Origin: Bacteroidota bacterium
GTDB taxonomy: Bacteria; Bacteroidota; Bacteroidia; Cytophagales; Cyclobacteriaceae
Assembly (NCBI GenBank): GCA_027592755.1
Contig: JAQCLE010000022.1
Location: forward strand, 1-48,355
Length of the DNA stretch: 48,355 nt
Direction: 5' to 3'
Position numbers and translations under genes: made by a program. Within the stretch, counting starts at the first letter, position 1, and each line of letters opens with the position of its first letter. Below, piece after piece: positions 8,554 to 16,408 of the stretch. The notes under the pieces were generated by a model. The model saw only the letters and a program-made list of their open reading frames with translations, searched no databases and was not told the origin of the DNA.

Positions 8554-9528
8554 ATGTTTAAGGTGCAGCTAGTTTGTCTATTCCTCTATCTGATTATTCC
8601 CAATGAGTCAGATGCATGGGGGTTTTATGCCCATAAGTTGATAAATCGCCATGCCGTGTTTTCACTTCCTCCGGAAATGGTCGGTTTTTTCAAACGACAT
8701 ATTGACTATATCACCGATAATGCCGTAAATCCTGATCGAAGAAGGTACGCTGTTGATAACGAAGCCCCCCGGCATTTCATTGACATTGATTATTACGGGG
8801 ATAGCGCCTTCCAAATTTTGCCTCGGTCATGGAATATGGCAGTTGCCAAATATGGTGAGATGCAACTCCATGAACATGGAATCGTTCCATGGTACGTTAA
8901 TACGATGAAATACCGGCTCACAACCGCATTTTCCGATGGTGACGCCGAAAGTATATTACGGATAGCCTCAGACATTGGGCACTACATAGCAGACGCCCAT
9001 GTGCCATTGCACTCCACTCAAAATTATAATGGACAACTAACTGATCAATATGGAATTCATGGCTTTTGGGAAACTCGCCTGCCTGAATTATTTGCCGATG
9101 AGTATGACCTGCTGGTTGGTCAGTGCGAGTATGTTCCCAATGTTCAGGAAGCAATTTGGGAGGAAGTTTTCAAATCTCAAGGTGCCGTTGACTCGGTACT
9201 GAGCATTGAAAAAAAAATATCGGCCAAATTTCCGGCGGATAAAAAGTACAGCTATGAGGAACGCGGCAATACTTTTGTTCAGGTCTACGCTATGGACTAT
9301 TCAAGACAATATCATAAACGCCTGAATGGCATGGTTGCAAAAAGACTGAAAGCATCAATTAAAATGGTAGCCGATTTATGGTTTACCTCATGGGTTGATG
9401 CGGGTCAGCCAGATTTATCCAAAATTGAAAACCTGACAGCATCTCAATTGGAAGCATTTGAAATTGAAAAGAAGAGTTGGCTTGAGATCAAATTCAAAAA
9501 CAGGGATCATGAGGTCACCCAACACTAA
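8554..9528 (+). CDS. Exported zinc-dependent phospholipase C / S1-P1 nuclease-like protein
   Basis: This 324-residue protein has a signal peptide with cleavage expected after Ala21, leaving Trp22 as the mature N terminus. In the phospholipase C / P1 nuclease fold the N-terminal Trp is itself a zinc ligand, and the local WGFYAHKLINRHAVF supplies the next histidine. Further metal-ligand candidates are HFIDIDYYGD and the long helix segment IGHYIADAHVPLHSTQNYNGQLTD followed by HGFWE. Phospholipid is a more likely substrate than nucleic acid because Bacteroidota homologues of this length are usually named zinc-dependent phospholipase C, but sequence alone cannot decide. It overlaps the convergent pseudouridine synthase gene by 4 bp. 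Confidence 0.82.
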   Translation: MFKVQLVCLFLYLIIPNESDAWGFYAHKLINRHAVFSLPPEMVGFFKRHIDYITDNAVNPDRRRYAVDNEAPRHFIDIDYYGDSAFQILPRSWNMAVAKYGEMQLHEHGIVPWYVNTMKYRLTTAFSDGDAESILRIASDIGHYIADAHVPLHSTQNYNGQLTDQYGIHGFWETRLPELFADEYDLLVGQCEYVPNVQEAIWEEVFKSQGAVDSVLSIEKKISAKFPADKKYSYEERGNTFVQVYAMDYSRQYHKRLNGMVAKRLKASIKMVADLWFTSWVDAGQPDLSKIENLTASQLEAFEIEKKSWLEIKFKNRDHEVTQH

Positions 9529-10238
9529 ACGTATTTTTCAAGTTGTTTAATTAATACTCCAAAATCTTTTGGATATGGTGCCTCAATAAAAATCTCCTTG
9601 CCATCCAGATCCTTAAATTTTAACGATCTGGCATGCAGGGCAACTCGTTTGATAAGCGGTAACTCCTCAGAATCCTTTTTCAAATTGAACTTCGGTTTTA
9701 TAGATGACAGGTAGAAATGTGTACCGCCATATTGTAAATCTTCAATAATTGGAGCTTCCAAAATCGCCAGATGAATCCTTATCTGGTGGGTTCTACCGGT
9801 GATAGGCCTGCATTCAATCAGACTGGCATTTCGATAAGCCTTTAAGGTCTTAAAATAGGTAGTAGATTTTTTTCCACCCACATTATCAATTTTCACAACA
9901 CCATGAGTGAGTGTTTTAATTGGGGCGTCTACCTCAATGTTCTGAAAATTATGAATACCTACTGAGACGGCGTGATACAACTTTTCAATCTTCCGCTTTT
10001 CAAAGAGACTTGACATATGTTTATACATGATGTTATTTTTAGCTAACACCACTATCCCCGAGGTTTCTTTGTCCAGTCGATGGCAAACCTGCGCCTGAGG
10101 ACAATACTGCCTCGCCGATTTAAGAAGATTATGCTTGTTAATGCGATCTTCTAGTGTGGAGATATGAGGGGGTTTGTTTACAATCAAAAGCCCATCAGTT
10201 TCCAGGACAATAATATCCTCCAGCTTTAGGTTGGGCAT
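9525..10238 (-). CDS. RluA family pseudouridine synthase
   Basis: This 237-residue enzyme isomerises uridine to pseudouridine in rRNA or tRNA. The catalytic aspartate is in HRLDKETSGIVVLAKN (about residues 55-70). GRTHQIRIHLA near residue 147 is the second conserved RluA-family block. NKPPHISTLED fits the first motif. There is no N-terminal S4 domain, so it resembles the short RluA/TruC-like subgroup rather than RluC/RluD, and the target position cannot be assigned. It is followed upstream by the LytTR regulator with a 27-bp gap, so the three minus-strand genes up to 11998 could be cotranscribed. Confidence 0.88.
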   Translation of the reverse strand: MPNLKLEDIIVLETDGLLIVNKPPHISTLEDRINKHNLLKSARQYCPQAQVCHRLDKETSGIVVLAKNNIMYKHMSSLFEKRKIEKLYHAVSVGIHNFQNIEVDAPIKTLTHGVVKIDNVGGKKSTTYFKTLKAYRNASLIECRPITGRTHQIRIHLAILEAPIIEDLQYGGTHFYLSSIKPKFNLKKDSEELPLIKRVALHARSLKFKDLDGKEIFIEAPYPKDFGVLIKQLEKYV

Positions 10239-10265
10239 AAGAAATTCATTTGTGACTTTAAAGTC

Positions 10266-10988
10266 CTATAGACTCATCATTTCTTTGAATCTTGCGGCCT
10301 GTCGTCGGCTTACTTCAACTTTCTCCCCACCTTTAAGTTGTACCATTAAGCCACCGTTAAACCATGGTTCTATACCCTCAACCCAACTTAAATTGATAAT
10401 ATGTTTTCGGGAGGCTCGGAAAAAAGAGCGGTCATCAAGCCTTTCATTCAATGCATTTAAAGATTTATGGATCATTGGCTTGAAATTGTCAAAATAGACT
10501 TTGATATAATTTCCATCGGATTCAAATAATCTTATGTTCGAGAGTTTTACGAACCAACATCTATCTCCATCTTTCACAAAAACCTGATCATGAATAGTCA
10601 ATTTACTGTCGACTGAATTTGCTTCTGTAGGTTTTCTTTCTTCAGTTTCAACCAACTTATTGATACTTTCAGATAATCTTTCCGGCTGTATTGGCTTAAG
10701 AAGATAATCCAAAGCATTAACATCAAACGCCTTAAGGGCGAATTCATCATAGGCCGTTGTGAAAATTACCTTGGGCACCCGCTCTATACTTTCAAGGAGA
10801 TCAAATCCGGTTTTACCAGGCATTTGGATATCAAGAAATATAATATCCGGATTTAATAAGTTTATCTTTTCAAGGGCATCATCTGCATCAACGGCCTCAC
10901 CTATCACTTCTATTTCATCATAACTTCCAAGTAATTTATCCAATTCCTTCCTGGCAAGTCTTTCATCATCAATTATTAGTGCTGTCAT
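10266..10988 (-). CDS. LytTR family response regulator
   Basis: This 240-residue regulator has a receiver domain (1-120) and a LytTR DNA-binding domain (about 135-238). The receiver shows the acidic pair IIDDE at 5-9, the phosphoacceptor Asp53 in FLDIQMPGKTGF, Thr in FTTAYDEFALKAF and Lys in LLKPI. The LytTR part has FVKDGDRCWFVKLSNIRLFESDGNY and FFRASRKHIINLSWVEGIEPW. Its start codon shares one base with the stop of the kinase gene (TAATG), so the two are translationally coupled. The pair is the AlgR/LytR type common in Bacteroidota; the signal is unknown. Confidence 0.93.
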   Translation of the reverse strand: MTALIIDDERLARKELDKLLGSYDEIEVIGEAVDADDALEKINLLNPDIIFLDIQMPGKTGFDLLESIERVPKVIFTTAYDEFALKAFDVNALDYLLKPIQPERLSESINKLVETEERKPTEANSVDSKLTIHDQVFVKDGDRCWFVKLSNIRLFESDGNYIKVYFDNFKPMIHKSLNALNERLDDRSFFRASRKHIINLSWVEGIEPWFNGGLMVQLKGGEKVEVSRRQAARFKEMMSL

Positions 10989-11998
10989 TATCGTATGTTT
11001 TCTGGTATTCTAATTTCGGTTAAAACTGTATTCTTCGCTTCATTAATAATTGAAAAAGAAGCTGAATCTCCATAAATTAATTTAAGTCTTTTCTTCGTGT
11101 TCACAATCCCATAACCCGAGGATTTATCGGCTCCATTCAGGAATTCTCCACTATTCCTTATTTTTATTACGAATATCCCTCCATCAATATCAGTCTCAAC
11201 ACTTACCTTACCTCCCTTTTTCAAGTTGGCTACCCCATGCTTGATGCCGTTTTCGACCAATGTCTGTATCATCATTGGAGGAATTTTATAATGCGCTGAT
11301 TCCGGATGTAATTTCACGCTCGTCTGAAGGCGCTCTTCATACCTGATGGTTTCAAGAGCGAGATAGTCCTTAACGGTGCTCATTTCATCCTCGAAATCTA
11401 TCAATTGAGATTTATCCAGCGTCAGAGAATTCCGTAAAATATTTGACAATTGAGTGATCGCAGATTTTGATTTATCAGGATCCTCATCAACCAATGCCCT
11501 GATACTATTCAGAGCATTAAAAATAAAATGCGGGTTCAATTGAGATTTAAGGTTATTAAGTTCAATTTCATTTAAAGTTGCTTCCCGTTTTAATGCTTGC
11601 CTATAGCTCTCAAAATAATGAAACATGAAATAAATGATAGACCACAACAGATAAAGAATCATGGATACGATAATTAGGCCTGCATACTGACTAACCGCTC
11701 CCGATATGCCCTTGGCCAACAGTAAATAGTTAATCGTGCTATTTATAACACCCAGGATAAAGGCCGATAAAATAAGCCTTGGAATTAAAGCATGCCAGGC
11801 CATATTATACCAATCAAATTTTTTTATAAATGCCCTGAATATGTGGGTAGAAATCAAATAATATAGCACCTGGAATACTTCACCAAAGATGAAATCATTT
11901 GTGATCCTTCCACTAAAGGAAAATGTAACGAGGTTGGCTACTCCATATAACGACCATCCACCAATTTGAAAAATCCAGTATAATCTTTGCTTATTCAT
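10988..11998 (-). CDS. LytS/YehU-type sensor histidine kinase
   Basis: This 336-residue membrane kinase has about four transmembrane segments in the first 130 residues, a short linker helix, and a His_kinase domain with the phosphoacceptor His157 in QLNPHFIFNALNSI. It ends with an ATPase domain (LVENGIKHGVANLKKGG as N box, SGYGIVNTKKRL as G box). There is no periplasmic sensor domain, so the signal probably comes from the membrane or a partner. It is coupled to the LytTR regulator downstream, which is its obvious substrate. It is preceded by a 405-bp AT-rich gene-free stretch that should contain its promoter. Confidence 0.92.
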   Translation of the reverse strand: MNKQRLYWIFQIGGWSLYGVANLVTFSFSGRITNDFIFGEVFQVLYYLISTHIFRAFIKKFDWYNMAWHALIPRLILSAFILGVINSTINYLLLAKGISGAVSQYAGLIIVSMILYLLWSIIYFMFHYFESYRQALKREATLNEIELNNLKSQLNPHFIFNALNSIRALVDEDPDKSKSAITQLSNILRNSLTLDKSQLIDFEDEMSTVKDYLALETIRYEERLQTSVKLHPESAHYKIPPMMIQTLVENGIKHGVANLKKGGKVSVETDIDGGIFVIKIRNSGEFLNGADKSSGYGIVNTKKRLKLIYGDSASFSIINEAKNTVLTEIRIPENIR

Positions 11999-12403
11999 GG
12001 AGATTCTGAAAATTCAATATTTACTGTATTTAAGATTGCCTAACCTTTTCATTTATACCAAAGGTGGTTTGATCCAATTCTTAACACAAATTTAACATTA
12101 CGCTTTTACCCTGATAATTAAAATTATCAATCACTTCAGGTACAAAATATTATTTGGTTTTGATATAGTTTTCTATAATATCAATATGCGTAGTTGATTA
12201 ATAGTTCTTAGTTATATCATTCAATGAATTAAATACAAAAGCCTTATTAATTTCAACATATCGTCCAAACTCTGTACTATATTTCATTTTCGTGATCGTT
12301 TCTAAAAAATGTTATAAAAAGATCAAACATAGAATATAGTTTTGCGTATACATCATAAGTAAACATAAAACAGAATTTTATATTATTAAGCGAAAGGCAA
12401 AAA
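11999..12403. other. AT-rich gene-free region between divergent kinase and small secreted protein
   Basis: No coding frame with a plausible product is visible. It separates the kinase promoter (minus) from the small secreted-protein gene (plus). It contains an imperfect inverted repeat (TTGATAT at 12160-12166 and ATATCAA at 12178-12184) and a TAGTTTTG -7-like box at 12337-12344. I see no tRNA or known RNA motif. Confidence 0.5.
12337..12344 (+). promoter_or_regulatory. Possible -7 box for the small secreted protein gene
   Basis: TAGTTTTG matches TAnnTTTG and lies 60 nt before the start codon at 12404. No TTG is found at 19-21 nt upstream, so the -33 part is missing and the call is weak. Confidence 0.4.
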
Positions 12404-12736
12404 ATGAAAACGAGAGGAATTAGAATTTTAGGGACGGCATTAACAGTTTTAATACTGGCAGGTGGAAATACACTTGCCTCAAATGACGAAAACGAGAAAG
12501 TAAAAGACAAGGAGATTACGGAGTTAATAAATGAATCATCTCCGGAAGCTCTTTATGAATCAATTGGTATAGAAGAGGAAAGAATATCTGTATTCGATTT
12601 GGAAGGGAACCTTGTATTGGAGACTAAAACATCGCAATTAACTGAGAGCAACTACAAAACAATTTTCCAAAGTGACCTTGTTTTAGAGGTGTCTGGTATT
12701 AGCTACTACATATTAAATCAACAAACGGTAAAGTAA
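12404..12736 (+). CDS. Small secreted protein of unknown function
   Basis: This 110-residue product has a clear signal peptide (basic MKTRGIRI, hydrophobic LGTALTVLILAGG, probable cleavage after NTLAS). The mature part of about 85 residues is acidic. I do not recognise a named family. The second half (ISVFDLEGNLVLETKT and LVLEVSGISYYILN) looks like a small beta-sheet with a DxxGNLV turn similar to that in short exported Cytophagales proteins. It is flanked by a 405-bp AT-rich region and by a good terminator, so it is probably expressed alone. Codon use looks like its neighbours. Confidence 0.75.
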   Translation: MKTRGIRILGTALTVLILAGGNTLASNDENEKVKDKEITELINESSPEALYESIGIEEERISVFDLEGNLVLETKTSQLTESNYKTIFQSDLVLEVSGISYYILNQQTVK

Positions 12737-12775
12737 ACGATACTCCAGACTGGGTTATTTAAAAATTAAACATTA

Positions 12776-12806
12776 AATACCATCTCAATTTGAGGTGGTA
12801 TTTTTT
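12776..12806 (+). terminator. Rho-independent terminator of the small secreted protein gene
   Basis: The arms AATACCATCTCA (12776-12787) and TGAGGTGGTATT (12791-12802) pair over 12 bp with one G-U and a 3-nt loop, and are followed by a T run to 12806. It lies between two convergent genes. On the other strand it is followed by TTTAATG, so it may also serve the universal stress gene. Confidence 0.85.
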
Positions 12807-12807
12807 G

Positions 12808-13215
12808 TCATACCAAGAGCACAGGACAGCCCAAAACTTTTTTCCTGCCATTTAATTCTTCGAATAGTTCACTACTAAGAATAATGAGATCGATCGGTTG
12901 ATCCTTAAATTTTAGCAACACCCGGCTTGCCAGGAAGCCTATCTCAGAATGGAATTCATAATCGATTTCAGCATCAAGATTAAACCGCTCTTTTAACTTT
13001 TGCAGTTTTTGAGCGGCGTTTTCTTTCATGTGTTCTCTAAGCCCAATTCCCTTGTTTTTGCTATCCATTTCGATGTCATCTAACCTCAATGCATACAGAA
13101 AAATTAATTTGGCTTTGGAAAGCTTGGCAATTTCAAATGCTAACCCCAAGGTGTCTTTAGAATCAATCGATTCGTCAATAGGGCATAGGATGTTTTTAAA
13201 TATGGGCATAGACAT
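12808..13215 (-). CDS. Universal stress protein family, degenerate ATP loop
   Basis: This 135-residue UspA-fold protein starts FKNILCPIDES with the usual N-terminal strand and Asp. The central YEFHSEIGFLASRVLLKF segment fits the family. The C-terminal ATP-binding signature (GxxGxxxxxxxxxG-S/T) is missing: DLIILSSELFEELNGRKKVLGCPVLLV goes from the beta-4 strand almost directly to the terminal CPVLLV strand. It is therefore probably a non-ATP-binding Usp. It is divergent from the kinase/receiver-CRP operon, with a palindrome between them, so the two units may be coregulated. Two ATGs (codons 1 and 3) are possible starts. Confidence 0.88.
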   Translation of the reverse strand: MSMPIFKNILCPIDESIDSKDTLGLAFEIAKLSKAKLIFLYALRLDDIEMDSKNKGIGLREHMKENAAQKLQKLKERFNLDAEIDYEFHSEIGFLASRVLLKFKDQPIDLIILSSELFEELNGRKKVLGCPVLLV

Positions 13216-13275
13216 AAGAAACTATGTGTCAAAATAATTGGAAATAGTGGCCAAAGTTTCTGACTGATTGCATTT

Positions 13276-13301
13276 TGAAACATGATATTTGTCATGTTTC
13301 A
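13276..13301. promoter_or_regulatory. Perfect palindrome between usp and kinase genes (operator candidate)
   Basis: The 10-bp arms TGAAACATGA (13276-13285) and TCATGTTTCA (13292-13301) are exact inverted copies separated by TATTTG. The element sits 60 bp before the usp start and 38 bp before the kinase start. It has no T run after it, so it is not a terminator. A dimeric regulator site is the simplest reading; the neighbouring CRP-type regulator is the first candidate to bind it. Confidence 0.6.
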
Positions 13302-13339
13302 CGCTACCTTTATGTGATACAATTGTGTAGATATAAAGA

Positions 13340-14617
13340 ATGCCAAAATCGGTCTTGTTTCCTGATAATGAAGCTTTTAAAGCTATATGTCAATCCGCCG
13401 TTGAGGGGATAATTGTATTGGATCATACTGGCAGGATAAAAATTGCCAATGATGCTACAAGTTCCATGTTTGGTTATGACAAAGATGAATTGATAGGAAA
13501 AAGAATTGACAACATCATCCCCCGAAGGTTTAGGATGGAGCATATTGGACATGTTGCTAAATTTTTCGAGAAACCGTCCCCAAGGAAGATGGGGCATGGC
13601 AGGGATTTGTGGGGCCTCAAAAAGAGTGGCGAAGAGTTTCCCCTTGATGTGAGCCTCAACGCTACAATTATTCATGATCAACATTATTCCATTGCATTTG
13701 TTATAGATATTTCTGAACGGAAAAATGCCGAGGATGCACTCAAAAAAAGTGAGGAACAACTCCTGCTTTACGCAAATGAATTGGAAAATAAAGTAAAAGA
13801 AAGAACGGAGAAATTGAACAATACAGTGGATAAACTTGGATTGTCAAACAAGATTCTCCAGGAAGAAATTAAAGAGAGAGAAAAGGCCGAGGCCGAAACA
13901 CAAAGGGCTCTTGGGAAAGAAAGAGATCTTAACCAGCTGAAATCTCGATTTGTTTCGATGGCGTCCCATGAATTTAGAACTCCTTTGAGCACAATTCTTT
14001 CTTCGGCATCGCTTATTGGCCGCTATAACACCGATGATACTTCTGACAAAAGAGCCAAACACGTCAACAGGATAAAGTCATCAGTTGGGAATCTAACGAG
14101 TATCCTCGATGATTTTCTATCCTTGGGCAAACTGGAAGAAGGCAGGGTTGATATAGTTCCTTCAAGTATTGAAGTTGACAAATGTATACTGGAAGTAATT
14201 GATGAAATGAACATGATCTTGAAACAGGGCCAGGAAATCAAATTCGAAACGAGTGGGAATGCTTTTCTTTTGGAAACAGATCGCAGACTTTTAAAGAATG
14301 TACTTACTAATCTTACATCCAATGCGATTAAATATTCTGAAAATCAACCAATAATAATTGCATTGACTTACGAAGAAGAGAAGGTCGGTATCAAAATTAT
14401 CGACCGCGGAGTTGGCATTCCCGAAAGTGATCGGAAACACTTATTTACCCGCTTTTTCAGGGCCGGAAATGTTATCAATATTCAAGGAACCGGATTAGGA
14501 TTGAACATAGTAAAGAAATACCTGGAACTACTTAAAGGATCAATTTATTTTGAAAGCAAACAAAATAAAGGAACAACGTTCACAATTGAGCTACCTCTAA
14601 AAATTTATCAAAGATGA
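13340..14617 (+). CDS. PAS domain sensor histidine kinase (soluble)
   Basis: This 425-residue kinase has no membrane segment. A PAS domain spans about residues 10-130 (AVEGIIVLDHTGRIKIANDAT, then GYDKDELIGKRI). A coiled coil of about 70 residues rich in Glu and Lys follows. The dimerisation domain has the phosphoacceptor His210 in MASHEFRTPLSTILSS. The ATPase domain shows the N box (LKNVLTNLTSNAIKYSE), G1 (IDRGVGIPESD), F box (LFTRFFRAGN) and G2 (GTGLGLNIVKKYLELL). The stop overlaps the next gene by 4 bp (ATGA), so kinase and regulator are coupled. As a cytoplasmic PAS kinase it probably senses redox, oxygen or a small ligand. Confidence 0.94.
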   Translation: MPKSVLFPDNEAFKAICQSAVEGIIVLDHTGRIKIANDATSSMFGYDKDELIGKRIDNIIPRRFRMEHIGHVAKFFEKPSPRKMGHGRDLWGLKKSGEEFPLDVSLNATIIHDQHYSIAFVIDISERKNAEDALKKSEEQLLLYANELENKVKERTEKLNNTVDKLGLSNKILQEEIKEREKAEAETQRALGKERDLNQLKSRFVSMASHEFRTPLSTILSSASLIGRYNTDDTSDKRAKHVNRIKSSVGNLTSILDDFLSLGKLEEGRVDIVPSSIEVDKCILEVIDEMNMILKQGQEIKFETSGNAFLLETDRRLLKNVLTNLTSNAIKYSENQPIIIALTYEEEKVGIKIIDRGVGIPESDRKHLFTRFFRAGNVINIQGTGLGLNIVKKYLELLKGSIYFESKQNKGTTFTIELPLKIYQR

Positions 14618-15681
14618 AAAAGATAGTGTTAATAGAAGACAATCCCGATGTCAGAGAAAATACTGCCGAAATACTAGAGTTGGCGGATTTTGAGGTGTTG
14701 ACTGCGGCCAATGGCAAAGAAGGTGTTGAATTAGCCTGTGCTGAATTTCCCGACCTCATAATTTGCGATATTATGATGCCTGAGCTTGATGGCTACGGTG
14801 TGTTGCACATTTTGAGCAAAAAACAATCAACAATGAATATTCCTTTCATTTTTCTGACTGCCAAAGCAGAAAAATCTGATGTTCGAAAAGGAATGAATCT
14901 CGGTGCCGACGATTATGTTACAAAACCGTTTGATGATACCGAACTCCTTGATGCTGTGGAAGCCAGGCTCCACAAATCCGAGATGTTGAAACAGGAGTAT
15001 GAGAAGAGTCTGAACGGCCTTGATAATTTCATGAATGACGCTCAGGCGATCCACAACCTTAAGGAGCTTACAAAAGAAAGAAGAGTACGTTCGTACAAAA
15101 AGAAAAAAGACATTTTCCTTGAAGGCGATATGCCACAATCGCTATACTATGTTAATCTTGGTAAAGTAAAAACATATAAAACAAATGATGACGGCAAAGA
15201 GTTAATCACCGGACTTTATGTAATAGGCGATTTTTTCGGTTTCGAATCGCTCCTTGAAGGTGAGTTTGGTGAATCTGCGACCGCTCTTGAAGATACAGAA
15301 CTTGCTCTCGTCCCCAAAAATGATTTTCTCACGCTTATTTATGGGAACCGCGAGGTTTCGAAAAAATTCATCGAAATCCTGTGTAACAAAGTCAGCGAAA
15401 AGGAGAAGCAATTGCTGGATTTGGCGTACAGCACCGTTAGACAGAGAACTGCCACGGCATTATTAAATATATATTCCAAATATGGCAGTCTGGGAAATAA
15501 CATTCCGCTGCTCATATCCAGGGAAGACCTCGCTAACATGGTAGGAACGGCTACAGAAACTGTTATTCGGGTTCTTTCAGACTTTAAGGATGAAAAACTA
15601 ATTGACATTCAGTCTGGAAAAATCTATGTGATTAACACTGACAGGCTTGAAATAGTGGCTGAAAAAAACTTCGCGATTTGA
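14614..15681 (+). CDS. Receiver domain fused to CRP/FNR-type transcription regulator
   Basis: This 355-residue regulator joins a receiver domain (1-120; Asp52 in ICDIMMPELDGYG, Lys in YVTKPF) to a cyclic-nucleotide-binding-like domain (about 150-265; ETTA-like KDIFLEGDMPQSLYYVNLGKVK, GDFFGFESLLEGEFGESATALED). A CRP-type winged helix follows (about 290-345; ISREDLANMVGTATETVIRVLSDFKDEKLI). The classic cAMP phosphate-binding Arg is not evident, so phosphorylation rather than cAMP may control it. It is coupled to the PAS kinase. The palindrome at 13276-13301 in front of the operon is a natural candidate site for autoregulation, which is inference. Confidence 0.92.
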   Translation: MKKIVLIEDNPDVRENTAEILELADFEVLTAANGKEGVELACAEFPDLIICDIMMPELDGYGVLHILSKKQSTMNIPFIFLTAKAEKSDVRKGMNLGADDYVTKPFDDTELLDAVEARLHKSEMLKQEYEKSLNGLDNFMNDAQAIHNLKELTKERRVRSYKKKKDIFLEGDMPQSLYYVNLGKVKTYKTNDDGKELITGLYVIGDFFGFESLLEGEFGESATALEDTELALVPKNDFLTLIYGNREVSKKFIEILCNKVSEKEKQLLDLAYSTVRQRTATALLNIYSKYGSLGNNIPLLISREDLANMVGTATETVIRVLSDFKDEKLIDIQSGKIYVINTDRLEIVAEKNFAI

Positions 15682-15742
15682 AAAGAGTACTGAACCGGAT
15701 TTGATATAAAACCCTTAATCTTGTGGTTTAACGTACTTCAAT

Positions 15743-16318
15743 TTGAAAGTAGGGCTTTTTTTCGGTTCATTTAACCCCATCCACGTTGGACATCTGATCA
15801 TAGCAAATGTGATGCATGAGAGCACCGATTGCACCGAGATCTGGTTTGTAGTTTCTCCCCAAAATCCTTTTAAACCCCTAAATTCATTGGCCCATGAATT
15901 CGATCGATATGACATGGCCATGGCCGCCACTTCAGAGGATTGTTTTCTTAAGGTTTCGGATGTCGAATTCCGAATGCCACGACCAAGCTACACCATTGAT
16001 ACACTTGTTTTACTTGCGGAAAAGAACCCTGATATTGAGTTTCAATTAATCATGGGATCCGATAATCTGCACACATTTCATAAATGGAAGAATCATGAAC
16101 AAATACTTGAAAACTATGGATTACTGGTTTATCCGAGGCCGAAAGCGAAATCTGACAGGTTTTTAGATCATCCAAATGTGCGATTAATCGAAGCACCTCT
16201 TTTGGATATTTCAGCCACTTTTATCCGACGATACATCAAGACAGGTAAATCTCTTAAATACCTGCTACCGGAAGGTGTAATAAACGTGATAAAAGCCAAA
16301 AAACTGTATGATATATAG
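15743..16318 (+). CDS. nadD: Nicotinate-nucleotide adenylyltransferase
   Basis: NadD adenylates nicotinate mononucleotide to deamido-NAD in NAD synthesis. The 191-residue protein has the nucleotidyltransferase signature GSFNPIHVGH at residues 8-17, the substrate loop GSDNLHTFHKW and the C-terminal ISATFIRRYI block (ISxTxIR). The start must be the TTG at 15743: the conserved KVGLFFGSF strand begins at codon 2, an in-frame stop lies at 15716, and no ATG intervenes. It follows the CRP-type regulator by 61 bp and leads towards purD. Confidence 0.93.
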   Translation: MKVGLFFGSFNPIHVGHLIIANVMHESTDCTEIWFVVSPQNPFKPLNSLAHEFDRYDMAMAATSEDCFLKVSDVEFRMPRPSYTIDTLVLLAEKNPDIEFQLIMGSDNLHTFHKWKNHEQILENYGLLVYPRPKAKSDRFLDHPNVRLIEAPLLDISATFIRRYIKTGKSLKYLLPEGVINVIKAKKLYDI

Positions 16319-16408
16319 ATTAGAACGATGGTTCCATTTTGGTTTTTCGTTCATGTCAGATGGCTTAGCTTTGTTACTCTTGACACGCTATAATTCGAAG
16401 ATTTAGGA

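Noticed and set aside
12160-12184. Inverted repeat TTGATAT / ATATCAA
   Set aside because: The arms are short, AT-rich and distant from both start codons; repeats of this quality are expected by chance in such a region.
13310-13759. 149-codon open frame on the minus strand
   Set aside because: It is antisense to the PAS domain of the kinase, and would run across the kinase promoter region.
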